NCBI RefSeq assembly: GCF_003201595.1
Contig: NZ_QJJS01000004.1
Span: 147,862-211,861, forward strand
From: Sphaerotilus hippei
GTDB taxonomy: Bacteria; Pseudomonadota; Gammaproteobacteria; Burkholderiales; Burkholderiaceae_C
Length of the DNA stretch: 64,000 nt
Direction: 5' to 3'
Position numbers and translations under genes: made by a program. How positions within the stretch are numbered: the stretch's first letter is position 1; every line of letters begins with the position of its first letter. Positions 50,260-59,854 of this stretch are shown here, piece by piece. Under the pieces are notes generated by a model. That model saw nothing but the letters and a program-made list of their open reading frames with translations. It was not told where the DNA came from and did no database searches.

Positions 50260-51072
50260 TCAGCTGAGCGCAAAGGTGTCGCTGTTGTGCAGCGCGCGTG
50301 CGCACTCGGGGCGGAAGCGGCGGCACAGGTCGTCGGCCGGCGCCGGGCCGCAGCGCCAGGCGGCCACGCCCACCTTGCCGGGCGCGTAACCGGGGCGTGG
50401 GTCCAGCGGGTGCGGCGCGGTGCTGATGGCGACGATCACGTCCATGTCCATGCGCAGCTCCACCATCGTGCCCTTCACCGCGCGCTCGGCGTCGAACTGG
50501 AAACGCCCCTCGGCGTCGACCGCCACCTTGCTGAACAGGTTGACCGGCGCGATCTGGTCGCGCGCCGTCAGGCCGTGCTTGGCGGTCTCGATCAGCAGGC
50601 CGTCGCGGCCGCTGCGCTGCATCGCGTTGCGGTGTTGCTCGTAGCGGCGTTCGCCGTACTTGGCCTCCATCGTCGGCGTGTCGAGCAGCGCGCCCAGCGG
50701 GTCGTGCCAGCCCAGCGTGTCGTGCGTGAACGAGGCCATGCTGCGGCCGTTCTCGCTCATCAGCACATGGCCGGCGCGGTAGTGCGCGGTGTGCTGGGCC
50801 TTGAGGCTGTCGGGCATGTTGTAGCGCTCCAGCGTGTGGTGCGCGGCGTAGAGCACCAGCGACACGTTGGCGCGCTCGTCCAGCGCCACGAAGCGCAGCG
50901 CCGTGCCGCGCGACAGGCGCCAGCTCCAGTGCGCGCCGCCGGGCAGGGTCTCGCTCCACAGCACCTGGTCCGCGGACAGCTCGGGGGCGAAGCGCCGCCA
51001 GTGGGCGACGGCGTCCACCGGGGCGCTCATGGGCGGGTTGTCGAGGGTGTGTTCGGGGTGGTGCAGGCTCAT
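50260..51072 (-). CDS. Carboxyguanidine deiminase subunit (urea carboxylase-associated protein 1 type)
   Basis: The 270-residue DUF1989-type protein has [43 protein letters not shown] and [12 protein letters not shown]. It is paralogous in fold to the neighbour at 49574 and ends 12 bp before it. ATG 51072 is the first codon; ATG 51030 is an alternative with similar weak ribosome sites. It should form the deiminase with its neighbour, connecting guanidine carboxylase to allophanate hydrolase. Confidence 0.85.
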   Translation of the reverse strand: MSLHHPEHTLDNPPMSAPVDAVAHWRRFAPELSADQVLWSETLPGGAHWSWRLSRGTALRFVALDERANVSLVLYAAHHTLERYNMPDSLKAQHTAHYRAGHVLMSENGRSMASFTHDTLGWHDPLGALLDTPTMEAKYGERRYEQHRNAMQRSGRDGLLIETAKHGLTARDQIAPVNLFSKVAVDAEGRFQFDAERAVKGTMVELRMDMDVIVAISTAPHPLDPRPGYAPGKVGVAAWRCGPAPADDLCRRFRPECARALHNSDTFALS

Positions 51073-51124
51073 GTTGAGGTCTTTCGTCTGCGGGGTGTGA
51101 GGCGGGCTGCTCAGGTGGCGGCGC

Positions 51125-52000
51125 TCAGCGGGGGTCGATCTGCGTGTCGACCGTGCCCTGCGAGAGCTTGCGCAGCAGCTCGATGTCGGTCTTCATGCCG
51201 GAGGTTTCGCGGATGCGTTCCAGGATGTCGCGCTTGAGCGCGATGAACTCGGGCGCCAGCTTCATGTCCTGCGTGCGCCCGGCGGGCAGCGGCACCTCGT
51301 AGACGGTGTCGATGCGGCCCGGGCGCGGCGCCATCAGCACGATGCGCTGGCCGAGGTAGATGGCCTCTTCCACGTCGTGGGTGACGAAGACGATGGTGCT
51401 GCGCTCCAGCCGGTGCACGTGCAGGATCAGGTCGTGCATGACCTCGCGCGTCTGCGCGTCGAGCGCGCCGAAGGGCTCGTCCATCAGCAGCATCTGCGGC
51501 TGGCCCATCAGCGCGCGGGCGATCGCCACACGCTGCTGCATGCCACCCGAGAGCTGGTTGGGATAGGACCTGGCCGAGGCCGTCAGCCCCATCAGCCGCA
51601 GCAGCGCGTCGGCGCGGCCGGAGGCGGCCTCGACATCGGCGCTGGTGCGATCGCGGGTGTGCACGCCCAGCTGGCGGCAGAAGCGGATGTTGTCGAGCAC
51701 GTTCAGCCAGGGGTAGAGGCTGTAGTGCTGGAACACCATGGCGCGGTCCTGCCCCGGGCCGGTGATGGGCACACCGTCCACCTTGACGGCGCCGCGGCTG
51801 TGCGACTCCAGGCCGGCGATGGTGCGCAAGAGCGTGGACTTGCCGCAGCCCGAGGCGCCGACGAAGGTGACGAACTCATGGGGTCGGATGTCGAGGTCGA
51901 CGTTCTCCAGCGCGGTGACGGCCTTGGCGCCTTCACCGAAGAACTTCCAGACGCCTTCGCAGGCGATGCGGGCCGGGACGGCAGGGTGTGCAGTGCTCAT
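51125..52000 (-). CDS. ABC transporter ATP-binding protein (NitT/TauT family), guanidine uptake
   Basis: The 291-residue ATPase has Walker A GASGCGKST (about 55-63), the Q-loop FQHYSLYPWLNV, signature LSGGMQQRVAIARAL and Walker B LLMDEPFGALDAQT, with the switch His in VTHDVEEA. It belongs with the permease at 52009 (8-bp gap) and the binding protein at 52899. Transporters of this type in operons headed by guanidine riboswitches import guanidine or related compounds. Confidence 0.9.
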   Translation of the reverse strand: MSTAHPAVPARIACEGVWKFFGEGAKAVTALENVDLDIRPHEFVTFVGASGCGKSTLLRTIAGLESHSRGAVKVDGVPITGPGQDRAMVFQHYSLYPWLNVLDNIRFCRQLGVHTRDRTSADVEAASGRADALLRLMGLTASARSYPNQLSGGMQQRVAIARALMGQPQMLLMDEPFGALDAQTREVMHDLILHVHRLERSTIVFVTHDVEEAIYLGQRIVLMAPRPGRIDTVYEVPLPAGRTQDMKLAPEFIALKRDILERIRETSGMKTDIELLRKLSQGTVDTQIDPR

Positions 52001-52008
52001 GGGGGCGC

Positions 52009-52797
52009 TCAGCTGCGGGCGGACAGCCAGGGGAAGGCCTTGCGGTGCGCGAGGCGGAACAGCTGGTCGATGGCCAGGCCGATGAAGCCGATCAGCAGGA
52101 TGCCGGCGAAGATCTTGTCGGTCTGCAGGAAACGCTGGGCCTTCAGGATCGAGAAGCCCAGGCCCGAGTTGGCGGCCACCAGTTCGGCCACCACCAGGTA
52201 GGTCCAGGCCCAGCCCATGGTGATGCGCAGGGTGTCGAGCAGCGCCGGCTTGGCCGAGGGCAGGATCACCTTCTCGACCACTTCCTGGGTGCTGGCGCCC
52301 AGGGTCTGGGCGGCCTCGATCTGGGCCATCGGCACGCGCCGCACATCCTCGGCCACCATCAGCACCATCTGGAAGAAGGTGCCGATGAAGATGATCGCGA
52401 TCCTGGCGCTCTCGTCGATGCCCACCCACAGCATCACCAGCGGGATGAAGGCCACCGCCGGCATGTAGCGGATGAAGTCGGTCAGCGGCTCCAGCAGCGC
52501 CTGCACCGCGCGCCAGCTGCCGATGCACAGGCCCAGCGGCAGCGCGATGACGGCCGACAGCGCCCAGCCCGCCACCACGCGCCAGGTGCTGATGACGATG
52601 TCGCCGAGCAGGTCGTCGTCACGCCACCAGCTGCCCAGGCGCTCCAGCACCTTGCCCGGCCCGGGCAGGAATACCGGGTCCACGATCTGTGACGCCGACA
52701 GCAGCGTCCAGCCCAGCAAGGGCAGCAGCAGGCCCAGCGCTGCCAGCACCCAATAGGCGCTGGTGGGAATGGCCTGACGGGGAGAGGTCCAGCTCAT
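52009..52797 (-). CDS. ABC transporter permease (NitT/TauT family), guanidine uptake
   Basis: A 262-residue inner-membrane protein with about six hydrophobic segments (first at WVLAALGLLLPLLGWTLL) and the permease EAA loop (EAAQTLGASTQEVVEKVILPSA split EAAQTLGAS / TQEVVEKVILP, about 155-176). MSWTSP at 52797 is the chosen start; the longer frame is a read-through of the family-2 repeat. It partners the ATPase and binding protein on either side. Confidence 0.88.
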   Translation of the reverse strand: MSWTSPRQAIPTSAYWVLAALGLLLPLLGWTLLSASQIVDPVFLPGPGKVLERLGSWWRDDDLLGDIVISTWRVVAGWALSAVIALPLGLCIGSWRAVQALLEPLTDFIRYMPAVAFIPLVMLWVGIDESARIAIIFIGTFFQMVLMVAEDVRRVPMAQIEAAQTLGASTQEVVEKVILPSAKPALLDTLRITMGWAWTYLVVAELVAANSGLGFSILKAQRFLQTDKIFAGILLIGFIGLAIDQLFRLAHRKAFPWLSARS

Positions 52798-52844
52798 CGG
52801 TTGAGGCTCCGGATCGTGACGGTGGCTCGGTGTGTGACCCAGCG

Positions 52845-52898
52845 GCAGCCGCGGAACCGGCTGCGCCCCCTGGGGGCGGCGCAGCCGCTTCGGGAGGG
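52845..52898 (+). repeat. Palindromic intergenic repeat (family 2), shortened
   Basis: gcagccgcggaaccggct, gcgccccctgggggcg and gcgcagccgcttcggg follow the order of the copy at 59855-59940 but lack the middle gccaggccgctggtg part. It lies between the binding protein and permease genes and may lower expression of the distal transporter genes relative to the binding protein. Confidence 0.75.
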
Positions 52899-53933
52899 TC
52901 ATTTCAGTGCATCAGCCAGCAGCGAGGCGTCGATGCCCTTGGCCGCGTCGGGCGTGCCCTCGATCAGCTTGTGCTCCTTCAGGAAGCCCAGCACCTTGGG
53001 CGTCACGCCCACGAGCGATGTGGCTTGTGTGGGGTCGAGCGCGGCCTTGTTGGCGGCGGCGTCAAAGAACCTGGTGCCGGGCATGAACACCTGGTAGTCG
53101 TCGGCCTTCATGCTCACCACCTTGGCCATGATCTTGGCGGCTTCGGCGGGCTGCTCGCGGATGAACTTCTCGGTGTCGAACCAGGCCTTGATCATGCCGA
53201 CCAGGTCCTTGCGCTTGCTGGCAATTGCTTTTTCTTGCGCCACCAGCAGGTCGGGCACCAGGCCGGGCATGTCCTTGGACGTGAACAGCGCGCGGCCCTT
53301 GCCGCTGCGGGTGATCTGGTCGATCCAGGGGTTCCACACCACGGCGGCGTCCACCTTGCCACCCAGGAAGGCGGCGGCCGCGTCACCGGCGGCGAGGTTG
53401 ACGATCTTCACGTCGCTGGGCTTGAGGCCATTGGCCGCCAGCGCATTGGCGAGCACGAAGTGCGAGATGCTGTACTGCTCCAGCGCCACCTGCTTGCCCT
53501 TCAGCTCGGCAAACGATTTGATCTTGGGCGAGACCAGCAGCGCGTCGTTGCCGGCGGAGTTGTCGTTGACCAGGATGGTCTTCAACTTGATGCCCTTGGC
53601 GAGCGGGCCCAGGGTGTCGGACCAGGTCTGCGAATTGGCATCGAGCTGGCCGGCCGACAGCGCCGAGACCGAGTCGGTGTAGTTGGCGAACCAGACCAGC
53701 TTGACGTCGGCGCCGTGCTTCTTGAAGTAGCCCTTCTGCTCGGCCACGTACCAGGCCACCCAGCCCGGCCAGTCGGAGACGCCGACCTTGACCTCGGCCA
53801 TCGCCGGTGCGCTGGCGCCGAGTGCGCTGGCGAACACGGCCAGGGCGCCGAGCTGCGCGGCCAGGCGCGAGCGCCAGCCCGCACCAGAGGAAGAACGAGG
53901 GGCGGTCTTGCGCGAGGTGATTGGTTCAGACAT
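52899..53933 (-). CDS. ABC transporter substrate-binding protein (NitT/TauT type), guanidine uptake
   Basis: A 344-residue exported binding protein: signal peptide LGALAVFASALGASAPAMA ending before EVKVGVSDWPG (about residue 46). The mature part shows the SsuA/TauA-like pattern WVAWYVAEQKGYFKKHG and LDANSQTWSD. Start 53933 (MSEPITSRK) has ggag 8 bp upstream; codons further up lie in the riboswitch leader. It is the first gene of the operon and so the one nearest the guanidine riboswitch. Guanidine as ligand is inferred from the riboswitch and operon partners. Confidence 0.88.
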   Translation of the reverse strand: MSEPITSRKTAPRSSSGAGWRSRLAAQLGALAVFASALGASAPAMAEVKVGVSDWPGWVAWYVAEQKGYFKKHGADVKLVWFANYTDSVSALSAGQLDANSQTWSDTLGPLAKGIKLKTILVNDNSAGNDALLVSPKIKSFAELKGKQVALEQYSISHFVLANALAANGLKPSDVKIVNLAAGDAAAAFLGGKVDAAVVWNPWIDQITRSGKGRALFTSKDMPGLVPDLLVAQEKAIASKRKDLVGMIKAWFDTEKFIREQPAEAAKIMAKVVSMKADDYQVFMPGTRFFDAAANKAALDPTQATSLVGVTPKVLGFLKEHKLIEGTPDAAKGIDASLLADALK

Positions 53934-53995
53934 CCAGGGCTCCATCGGGTCGGTCAACAGAAAACGCGGCGAGAGACAGCACCTCACAACGAAGT

Positions 53996-54145
53996 GGTTC
54001 TCCCGGGCTTTTGTCCCGCCGTGGAGCCTGACCACCGTCCAGGCACTGATCTGCCGATCGACGCCCTGGGTGATTGAGGCCGGTTGCTCTCGGACCAGCA
54101 CGCATTGCCTTGCAAGGACAAGCGCCGGAACCCTAGCGACCCTTC
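53996..54145 (-). ncRNA. Guanidine-I (ykkC) riboswitch
   Basis: On the minus strand the leader of the transporter operon shows the class hallmarks in order: ctagggttccgg (54136-54125), tggtccgagag (54097-54087) and, at the 3' side, cacggcgggacaaaagcccg (about 54024-54005) followed by ggaga. These are the conserved ykkC guanidine-I blocks. Helix P1/P3 pairings are plausible from the flanks. The class turns expression on when guanidine binds. It lies 65 bp before the binding-protein start. The remaining gap 54146-54337 contains only a few weak stems and no gene. Confidence 0.9.
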
Positions 54146-54337
54146 GCTGAGCGATGTGGCATCGCTTTCGCCCGGACATTCAAGCAAGCACCGGGCCAGA
54201 TGACGTCTGGACGCAGTGCCCTCCGGGGCTCGTGCGGTGTGGCACCCCGCATGCACCACGGACCTGCCGGTCCGCGGCCCGGGATGACGCCGAAATGGTG
54301 CGATCCCGGATGCCCGGCCCCCAGCCTGGGGCGTGCC

Positions 54338-55297
54338 TCACTCCACCGGCGAGACCAGCCGGCCGGTCTGGAAGAAGGCATCGAGGTTGTCCAGCACCCG
54401 CACGGCCATCGCCAGCCGGGTCTCTTCCGTCGCGCTGGCGACGTGGGGCAGCAGCACGGTGCGGGGTGCGGCGCGCATGGCCTCGGAGATGCGCGGTTCG
54501 TTCTCGAACACGTCGAGCCCGGCCCCCGCGATGCGTCCGGCCTGCAGCGCCTCGAGCAGTGCCGCCTCGTCGACCACGCTGCCCCGGGCCACGTTGATCA
54601 GGAAGCCGCGCGGCCCCAGCGCCTCGAGCACCTCGGCGTTGATCAGGTGGCGGGTCCCGTCGCCGCCGGCGGTGATGACCACCAGGTAGTCGCTGTTGCG
54701 GGCCAGCGCGCGCAGGTCGGGCTCGTGGCGCCAGGGCACGTCGGCCACGGCGCGGCGGCTGTGGTAGGCCACCGCCATGTCGAAGCCGCTGGCGCGCCGC
54801 GCGACCACCTGGCCGATGCGGCCCAGGCCGACGATGCCCAGCCGGGCGCCGCTGATGCGCCGGCCGAGCGGAAAGCGGTTCAGCCCGTCCTCGGCCCACC
54901 GGCCCGAGCGCACGTAGGCGTCACCCTCGACCACCCGCCGGGCCAGCGCCATCAGCAGGGCCCAGGCGGCATCGGCCACGCAGTCGTTGAGCACGTCGCT
55001 GGTGGTGGCCAGCGCGACGCCCCTGGCCTTCAGCGCGGCCACGGGAATGCGGTCCAGCCCCACGCCGTAGCTCGACACCACGCGCAGCCGGGGCAGCAGC
55101 GGCAGCAGGTCGGCGGAAAAGCCCAGGCCGGCGGACGACACGATGCCGTCGAAGCGTGCGCCTTCGGCCTGCAGCCAGGCGATCGGGTCGTCGTGGTCGA
55201 GCAGGCGCTCGACGTGGTAGCGCGCCTGCAGCGGTTGCTCCAGCAGCGGCACGAGGGCGCCGGTCTGCAGCAGGCAGGGGGTCGGGGGCGGGTTCAT
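54338..55297 (-). CDS. D-isomer-specific 2-hydroxyacid dehydrogenase
   Basis: The 319-residue protein has the NAD-binding LGIVGLGRIGQVVAR (about 154-168), the catalytic Arg in NVARGSVVDE (about 238), Glu in FENEPR and His in LLPHVASAT (about 288). The pattern fits glyoxylate/hydroxypyruvate reductases (GhrB-like). It would reduce glyoxylate, hydroxypyruvate or a keto-sugar acid. It is the first of a minus-strand group with the GntR regulator and the lactonase-like protein, which places it in sugar-acid metabolism. Confidence 0.87.
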   Translation of the reverse strand: MNPPPTPCLLQTGALVPLLEQPLQARYHVERLLDHDDPIAWLQAEGARFDGIVSSAGLGFSADLLPLLPRLRVVSSYGVGLDRIPVAALKARGVALATTSDVLNDCVADAAWALLMALARRVVEGDAYVRSGRWAEDGLNRFPLGRRISGARLGIVGLGRIGQVVARRASGFDMAVAYHSRRAVADVPWRHEPDLRALARNSDYLVVITAGGDGTRHLINAEVLEALGPRGFLINVARGSVVDEAALLEALQAGRIAGAGLDVFENEPRISEAMRAAPRTVLLPHVASATEETRLAMAVRVLDNLDAFFQTGRLVSPVE

Positions 55298-55368
55298 TCA
55301 GGCTCCAGGGGTCAAGGAAACGGGGGATGGGGGCCGCGGCCCGTCGCCCTGGCCTGGTGCTCCGCGGC

Positions 55369-56097
55369 TCAGGCCAGCCCGGTCTCGGCGCGGCGGCGGC
55401 GCTCGCGGCTGTTCACCAGGTGGGTGCGCATGGCGGCCCGGGCGGCGTCGGGGTCCTGGGCGACGATGGCGTCGAAGATGCTCTCGTGTTCGCTGTTGAT
55501 GCGGCGCAGGTAGAGGCGCCCTTCTTCGTTGAGCGCCTCGCCGGGCTCCAGGCGCGCCCGCGGGATGATGGTGCGCCCGAGCGTGCCCATCAGCTCGGTG
55601 AAGTGGCTGTTCTGCGTGGCCCGAGCGATCTCCAGGTGGAACTGGAAGTCCGAGCCCACCGCGCTGCGGCCGTCCTCCTGGGCCTGGACCAGGTCGTCGA
55701 GCGCCTGCCGCAGCGCCGCGATGTTGGCCTCGCTGCGGCGCGAGGCGGCCAGCGCGGCCGCCTCGGTCTCCAGGCCGATGCGCAGCTCCAGCACCGCGAC
55801 CACGTCCCTCAGCGTGCCCAGCTGCTCGGGCGTGATGCGAAAGCCCGGCGTCTCGCCCAGGCTGCGCACGAAGGTGCCGATGCCGTGGCGGGTCTCGACC
55901 AGTCCGCCCGCCTGCAGCTGCGAGAGCGCCTCGCGCACCACCGTGCGGCTGACGCCGAACTCGCCCATGATCGCGGCCTCGGTGGGCAGCTTGTCTCCCA
56001 CGGCCAGCTTGCCGTTGCGGATGCGCTCGCCCAGCGAGGCCACCAGGTCCAGGGCCAGGCTGCGGGGTCGGCGTCGAAGAGGCGTGTCAGTGGTCAT
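55369..56097 (-). CDS. FadR-subfamily GntR transcriptional regulator
   Basis: The 242-residue protein has the winged helix (LPTEAAIMGEFGVSRTVVREAL split LPTEAAIMGEFG / VSRTVVREAL, about 38-60) and the all-helical FCD effector domain (about 85-230) with metal-binding Asp/His residues such as DFQFHLEIA and INSEHESIF. FadR/FCD regulators commonly answer to sugar acids. It is surrounded by hexarate genes and is the best candidate for binding the 20-bp elements at 61974 and 62169. Start 56097 (MTTDTPLRRR) gives the family-length N-terminus. Confidence 0.87.
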   Translation of the reverse strand: MTTDTPLRRRPRSLALDLVASLGERIRNGKLAVGDKLPTEAAIMGEFGVSRTVVREALSQLQAGGLVETRHGIGTFVRSLGETPGFRITPEQLGTLRDVVAVLELRIGLETEAAALAASRRSEANIAALRQALDDLVQAQEDGRSAVGSDFQFHLEIARATQNSHFTELMGTLGRTIIPRARLEPGEALNEEGRLYLRRINSEHESIFDAIVAQDPDAARAAMRTHLVNSRERRRRAETGLA

Positions 56098-56243
56098 GTC
56101 GGGTGTCGGGTCGAACCGGCTGCAGCGGCCTCGGGCCGAGGCGCTGGCTGGGGCCGGTCGTGGTCGGAGCACAGTTTGCAGGATGCGGCGCGATTGTCCA
56201 CGCCCTGCCGGTGCGCCGGTCCATGCCGGCATCCGCATGGACC

Positions 56244-57356
56244 TCACGTCGCCCCGTGGGCCTCCACGTGAAGGGCGTAGACCGAATGGCAGCTCGCCAT
56301 GTAGAGGCGGTTGTTCTTCGGGCCGCCGAAGCACAGGTTGGCGCAGCGCTCGGGCAGGCGGATGTGGGCCAGGGCCTTGCCCTGCGGGTTGAACACCATC
56401 ACGCCGTCGAGGTCCTCGGGCTTGCCCTTGAGCGCGTAGACCTTGCGGCCGCCCGCCTCGACCGGCTCGGCCTGCAGCGCACCGTTGCTGCCCCAGCCGC
56501 ACCAGAGGTTGCCGTCACGATCGACCTTGAAGCCGTCGAGTGCCCCGTGGTCGGCGGCGTCGATCAGCTTGCTGCGCGCGCCCACCGTGCCGTCGGCATT
56601 CACGTCGTAGGCCCAGATGCTGCGGTTGGGCGTGCCTTTCCACTCGACCACGTAGAGCTTCTTCTCGTCGGGAGAGAAGGCCAGGCCGTTGGGATTGACG
56701 ATGTCGGTGATCACGGCGCTCAGCTGGCCGTCCGGCGCGATGCGGTAGACGTTGGTCGTGGCCTGTTCCGGTCGCGCCTTGAATCCCTCCCACTCGCCGT
56801 TGATGCCGAACAGCGGGTCGGTGAACCAGATGCTGTCGTCGGATTTCACGACGATGTCGTTGGGCGCATTGAGCTTCTTGCCCTGATAGCTGTCGGCCAG
56901 CACGGTGATGCGACCGTTCGCCTCGGTGCGGGTGACGCGGCGGGTGACCGAGTGCTCGCAGGTCAGCAGGCGACCCTGGCGGTCCCGGGTGTTGCCGTTG
57001 GCCCAGTTCGACGGCTGGCGGAAGACGGAGACGCTGCCATCCTTCTCGCTGTACTTCATGATCCGGTTGTTCGGGATGTCGCTGAACAGCAGGTGGCCGG
57101 GGCCGCCCGCCTCGCCGGGGAAATAGGCCGGCCCTTCCGCCCAGCGCATGCCGGTGGCGACCTGCTCGATGCTGCTGCTGTAGATGCGGTATTTCGCGAA
57201 GCTCGGGTCGAGGATCTGCACCGCCGGGTCGGGGTAGCGGGCGTTGGGCGTGAAGCCGATGGACTGTGCCAGGGCGCTGCCCCCCAGCGCGCTCAGGCCG
57301 GTGGCTGCGGCGGCCTTGAGGAAGTCGCGGCGGGCGGGGATCTTGTCGTCGTGCAT
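56244..57356 (-). CDS. Exported SMP-30/gluconolactonase-like protein
   Basis: A 370-residue protein with a twin-arginine signal (PARRDFLKAAAATGLSALGG, about 7-26) ending ALA before QSIGF. The beta-propeller shows WAEGPAYF, RLLTCEHSVTRRV, LNAPNDIVVKSDDSIWFTDP (split LNAPNDIVV / KSDDSIWFTDP) and NPNGLAFSPDEK; Glu in WAEGP, Asn in PNDI and Asn/Asp in NPNGL are the calcium/zinc ligands of lactonases. It could hydrolyse glucaro- or galactarolactones in the periplasm before uptake, which fits the dehydratase genes next to it. Confidence 0.87.
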   Translation of the reverse strand: MHDDKIPARRDFLKAAAATGLSALGGSALAQSIGFTPNARYPDPAVQILDPSFAKYRIYSSSIEQVATGMRWAEGPAYFPGEAGGPGHLLFSDIPNNRIMKYSEKDGSVSVFRQPSNWANGNTRDRQGRLLTCEHSVTRRVTRTEANGRITVLADSYQGKKLNAPNDIVVKSDDSIWFTDPLFGINGEWEGFKARPEQATTNVYRIAPDGQLSAVITDIVNPNGLAFSPDEKKLYVVEWKGTPNRSIWAYDVNADGTVGARSKLIDAADHGALDGFKVDRDGNLWCGWGSNGALQAEPVEAGGRKVYALKGKPEDLDGVMVFNPQGKALAHIRLPERCANLCFGGPKNNRLYMASCHSVYALHVEAHGAT

Positions 57357-57447
57357 GCGGGTTCTCCTGTCTCCATGAGCGGGAAGGTGCGGGTGCGTCA
57401 CCGGCCGGGTCTGATGCGCCCGTTGCCGGCAGCTGCCCTGGCGGGGC

Positions 57448-58422
57448 TCAGTCGAGCTTGATGTCGGCCTTCTTGACCACGGCGGCCCACTTGAGGCGCT
57501 CGCGCTCGAAGAACTGCGCGAACTCGGGCGGGGGCATGGTGTAGACCTCGGCGCCCTGGGCGGTCAGGCGGGCACGCACCTCGGGCGAGCGGATGATGCG
57601 CGTCAGCTCGGCCGACAGGCGGGCCACCACCGCCGGCGGGGTGCCGTTGGGCACCAGCACGCCTTGCCAGGTGCCCGACTCGAACCCCTTGATGCCCTGC
57701 TCGGCGATCGTCGGCACGTGGGCCAGCAGTGGCACCCGGGTGGCTCGCGAGACGCCCAGCACCTTCAGCTTGCCCGACTGCACATGGGCCAGCGTGGCCA
57801 GCATGCCGTTCATCAGCACCTGGGTCTGGCCGCCGATGGTGTCCTGGATGGCCTGCGAGCCGCCCTTGTAGGGGATGTAGTTCCAGGTCGCGCCGCTGCC
57901 GGCCTCCACGGCCACGCCGGCCAGGTGCGGGGCGCTGCCGATGGCGGTGACGGCGAAGTTCAGCGGCGTGGTCTTCGACAGCGCTGCCAGTTCCTTGAGG
58001 TTGTTGGCGGGCACCGAGGGGTGCACCACCAGCAGGTGGGGCGAGTAGGCCAGCATGCCCACGCCCCGCAGGTCCTTGCCCGGGTCGAAGCTGAGCTTGG
58101 TGTAGACCGACGAGGTGATGGCCAGCGCGCCGACGTCGCACAGCAGCAGGGTGTAGCCGTCGGCCGGCGACTTGGCCACCAGCTCGGTGCCGGTGTTGCC
58201 GTTGGCCCCCGGCTTGTTCTCGACCACCACCGGCTGCTGCAGCGCCTCCGACAGCGGCTGGCTGATGACCCGGGCGATGATGTCCGACGAGCCGCCCGGC
58301 GTGTAGGGCACGACGATGCGGATCGGCTTGGCCGGCCAGGCCTGGGCGATCGCGCCCTGGGTGACGCCCAGCGCCCCGAGGGCCAGGGCACTGAGGAACA
58401 AGCGGCGGGCGGATCGGTTCAT
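57448..58422 (-). CDS. Bug/TctC-family periplasmic receptor
   Basis: A 324-residue tripartite tricarboxylate receptor: signal peptide RRLFLSALALGALGVTQGAIA, then WPAKPIRIVVPYTPGGSSDI and the family blocks VVENKPGANGNTG and [10 protein letters not shown]. Ends in VKKADIKLD. Bug receptors bind small carboxylates such as sugar acids. No TctA/TctB membrane genes are near. It is between the lactonase and glucarate dehydratase genes. Confidence 0.9.
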   Translation of the reverse strand: MNRSARRLFLSALALGALGVTQGAIAQAWPAKPIRIVVPYTPGGSSDIIARVISQPLSEALQQPVVVENKPGANGNTGTELVAKSPADGYTLLLCDVGALAITSSVYTKLSFDPGKDLRGVGMLAYSPHLLVVHPSVPANNLKELAALSKTTPLNFAVTAIGSAPHLAGVAVEAGSGATWNYIPYKGGSQAIQDTIGGQTQVLMNGMLATLAHVQSGKLKVLGVSRATRVPLLAHVPTIAEQGIKGFESGTWQGVLVPNGTPPAVVARLSAELTRIIRSPEVRARLTAQGAEVYTMPPPEFAQFFERERLKWAAVVKKADIKLD

Positions 58423-58477
58423 GGTCGAGGTCTCCTGGTGGTGAGGGTCTGGCGGGGGGCCGCCGTGGCCGTGGGCT

Positions 58478-59815
58478 TCAGCGGTCCAGCGCAGGCCGCT
58501 TGGGATCGAAGCGCCAGCCCGGGATCAGGTACTGCATGGCCATCGCGTCGTCGCGCGCGCCCAGGCCGTGCTGCAGGTAGAGCTGGTGCGCCTTCTCGAC
58601 CTCGACCATGTCGAGCTCGACGCCCAGGCCTGGCTTGGCCGGCACCTGCACGTGGCCGCCGACGATCTGCAGCGGGTCTTTCGTCAGGCGCTGGCCGTCC
58701 TGCCAGATCCAGTGGGTGTCGATGGCGGTGACCTTGCCCGGGGCAGCCGCGCCCACGTGGGTGAACATGGCCAGGCTCACGTCGAAGTGGTTGTTCGAGT
58801 GGCTGCCCCAGGTCAGGCCCCAGTCGCGGCAGGTCTGGGCCACGCGCACGCTGCCGGCCATGGTCCAGAAGTGCGGGTCGGCCAGCGGGATGTCCACGCT
58901 CTGCAGGCTCAGCGCATGCACGAACTGGCGCCAGTCGGTGGCGACCATGTTGGTGGCCGTGGGCAGGCCGGTGGCGCGGCGGAACTCGGCCATCACCTCG
59001 CGGCCGCTGAAGCCGCCCTCGGCGCCGCAGGGGTCCTCGGCATAGGCGACGATGCCGCGCATGCGCTGGCCCAGGCGGATCGCGTCCTTCAGCAGCCAGC
59101 CGCCGTTGGGGTCGAGCGTGACGCGCGCGTCGGGAAAACGCTCGTGGATCGCGGTGACGGCATCCACCTCGGCGTCACCGGTGAGCACGCCGCCCTTGAG
59201 CTTGAAGTCGTTGAAGCCGTAGCGCGCGCGGGCGGCCTCGGCCAGGCGCACGACGGACTCGGGCGTCATCGCGGCTTCGTGGCGCAGGCGGCACCAGTCG
59301 TCGGCGTCGTCGGCTTCGTCGGCGGGGCTGGCATACGGCAGGTCGGTCTTCGTGCGGTCACCGACGAAGAACAGGTAGCCCAGCATCTCCACGCTGTCGC
59401 GCTGGCGGCCTTCGCCGAGCAGGTCGCAGACCGGCAGGCCCACGTGCTGGCCCAGCAGGTCCAGCAGGGCCGACTCGATCGCGGCCACCGCGTGGATGGT
59501 GATGCGCAGGTCGAAGGTCTGCAGGCCGCGGCCGCCGCTGTCGCGGTCGGCGAAGGCCTGTTGCACCTGCTGCAGCACGTTCAGGCGGTTGCCCACGAGC
59601 TGACCCACCACGTGCGGTGCGGCGTCTTCCAGCGTCTGGCGGATCTTCTCGCCGCCGGGCACCTCGCCCACGCCGGTGCGCCCGGCGCTGTCGGTCAGGA
59701 TCAGCAGGTTGCGGGTGAAAAACGGCGCGTGCGCGCCCGAGAGGTTGAGCAGCATGCCGTCACGCCCGGCAACGGGGATGACGCGCAAGGCGGTGATGCG
59801 TGGGGTATCAGTCAT
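58478..59815 (-). CDS. gudD: Glucarate dehydratase
   Basis: The 445-residue enolase-superfamily enzyme matches the 446 residues of E. coli GudD. Visible are the catalytic KxK in FKLKGGVL (about 207-209), metal ligands DPNGG and [15 protein letters not shown], and the catalytic His in [20 protein letters not shown] (split [10 protein letters not shown] / [10 protein letters not shown], about 340). It converts D-glucarate (and L-idarate) to 5-dehydro-4-deoxyglucarate. [12 protein letters not shown] (59815) is the start; the upstream extension of the frame is repeat sequence. The product is taken over by the dehydratase at 60990. Confidence 0.93.
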   Translation of the reverse strand: MTDTPRITALRVIPVAGRDGMLLNLSGAHAPFFTRNLLILTDSAGRTGVGEVPGGEKIRQTLEDAAPHVVGQLVGNRLNVLQQVQQAFADRDSGGRGLQTFDLRITIHAVAAIESALLDLLGQHVGLPVCDLLGEGRQRDSVEMLGYLFFVGDRTKTDLPYASPADEADDADDWCRLRHEAAMTPESVVRLAEAARARYGFNDFKLKGGVLTGDAEVDAVTAIHERFPDARVTLDPNGGWLLKDAIRLGQRMRGIVAYAEDPCGAEGGFSGREVMAEFRRATGLPTATNMVATDWRQFVHALSLQSVDIPLADPHFWTMAGSVRVAQTCRDWGLTWGSHSNNHFDVSLAMFTHVGAAAPGKVTAIDTHWIWQDGQRLTKDPLQIVGGHVQVPAKPGLGVELDMVEVEKAHQLYLQHGLGARDDAMAMQYLIPGWRFDPKRPALDR

Positions 59816-59854
59816 GGCAATCGAAGAGTGGGAGGCAGTGGCAGAACCGAACCC

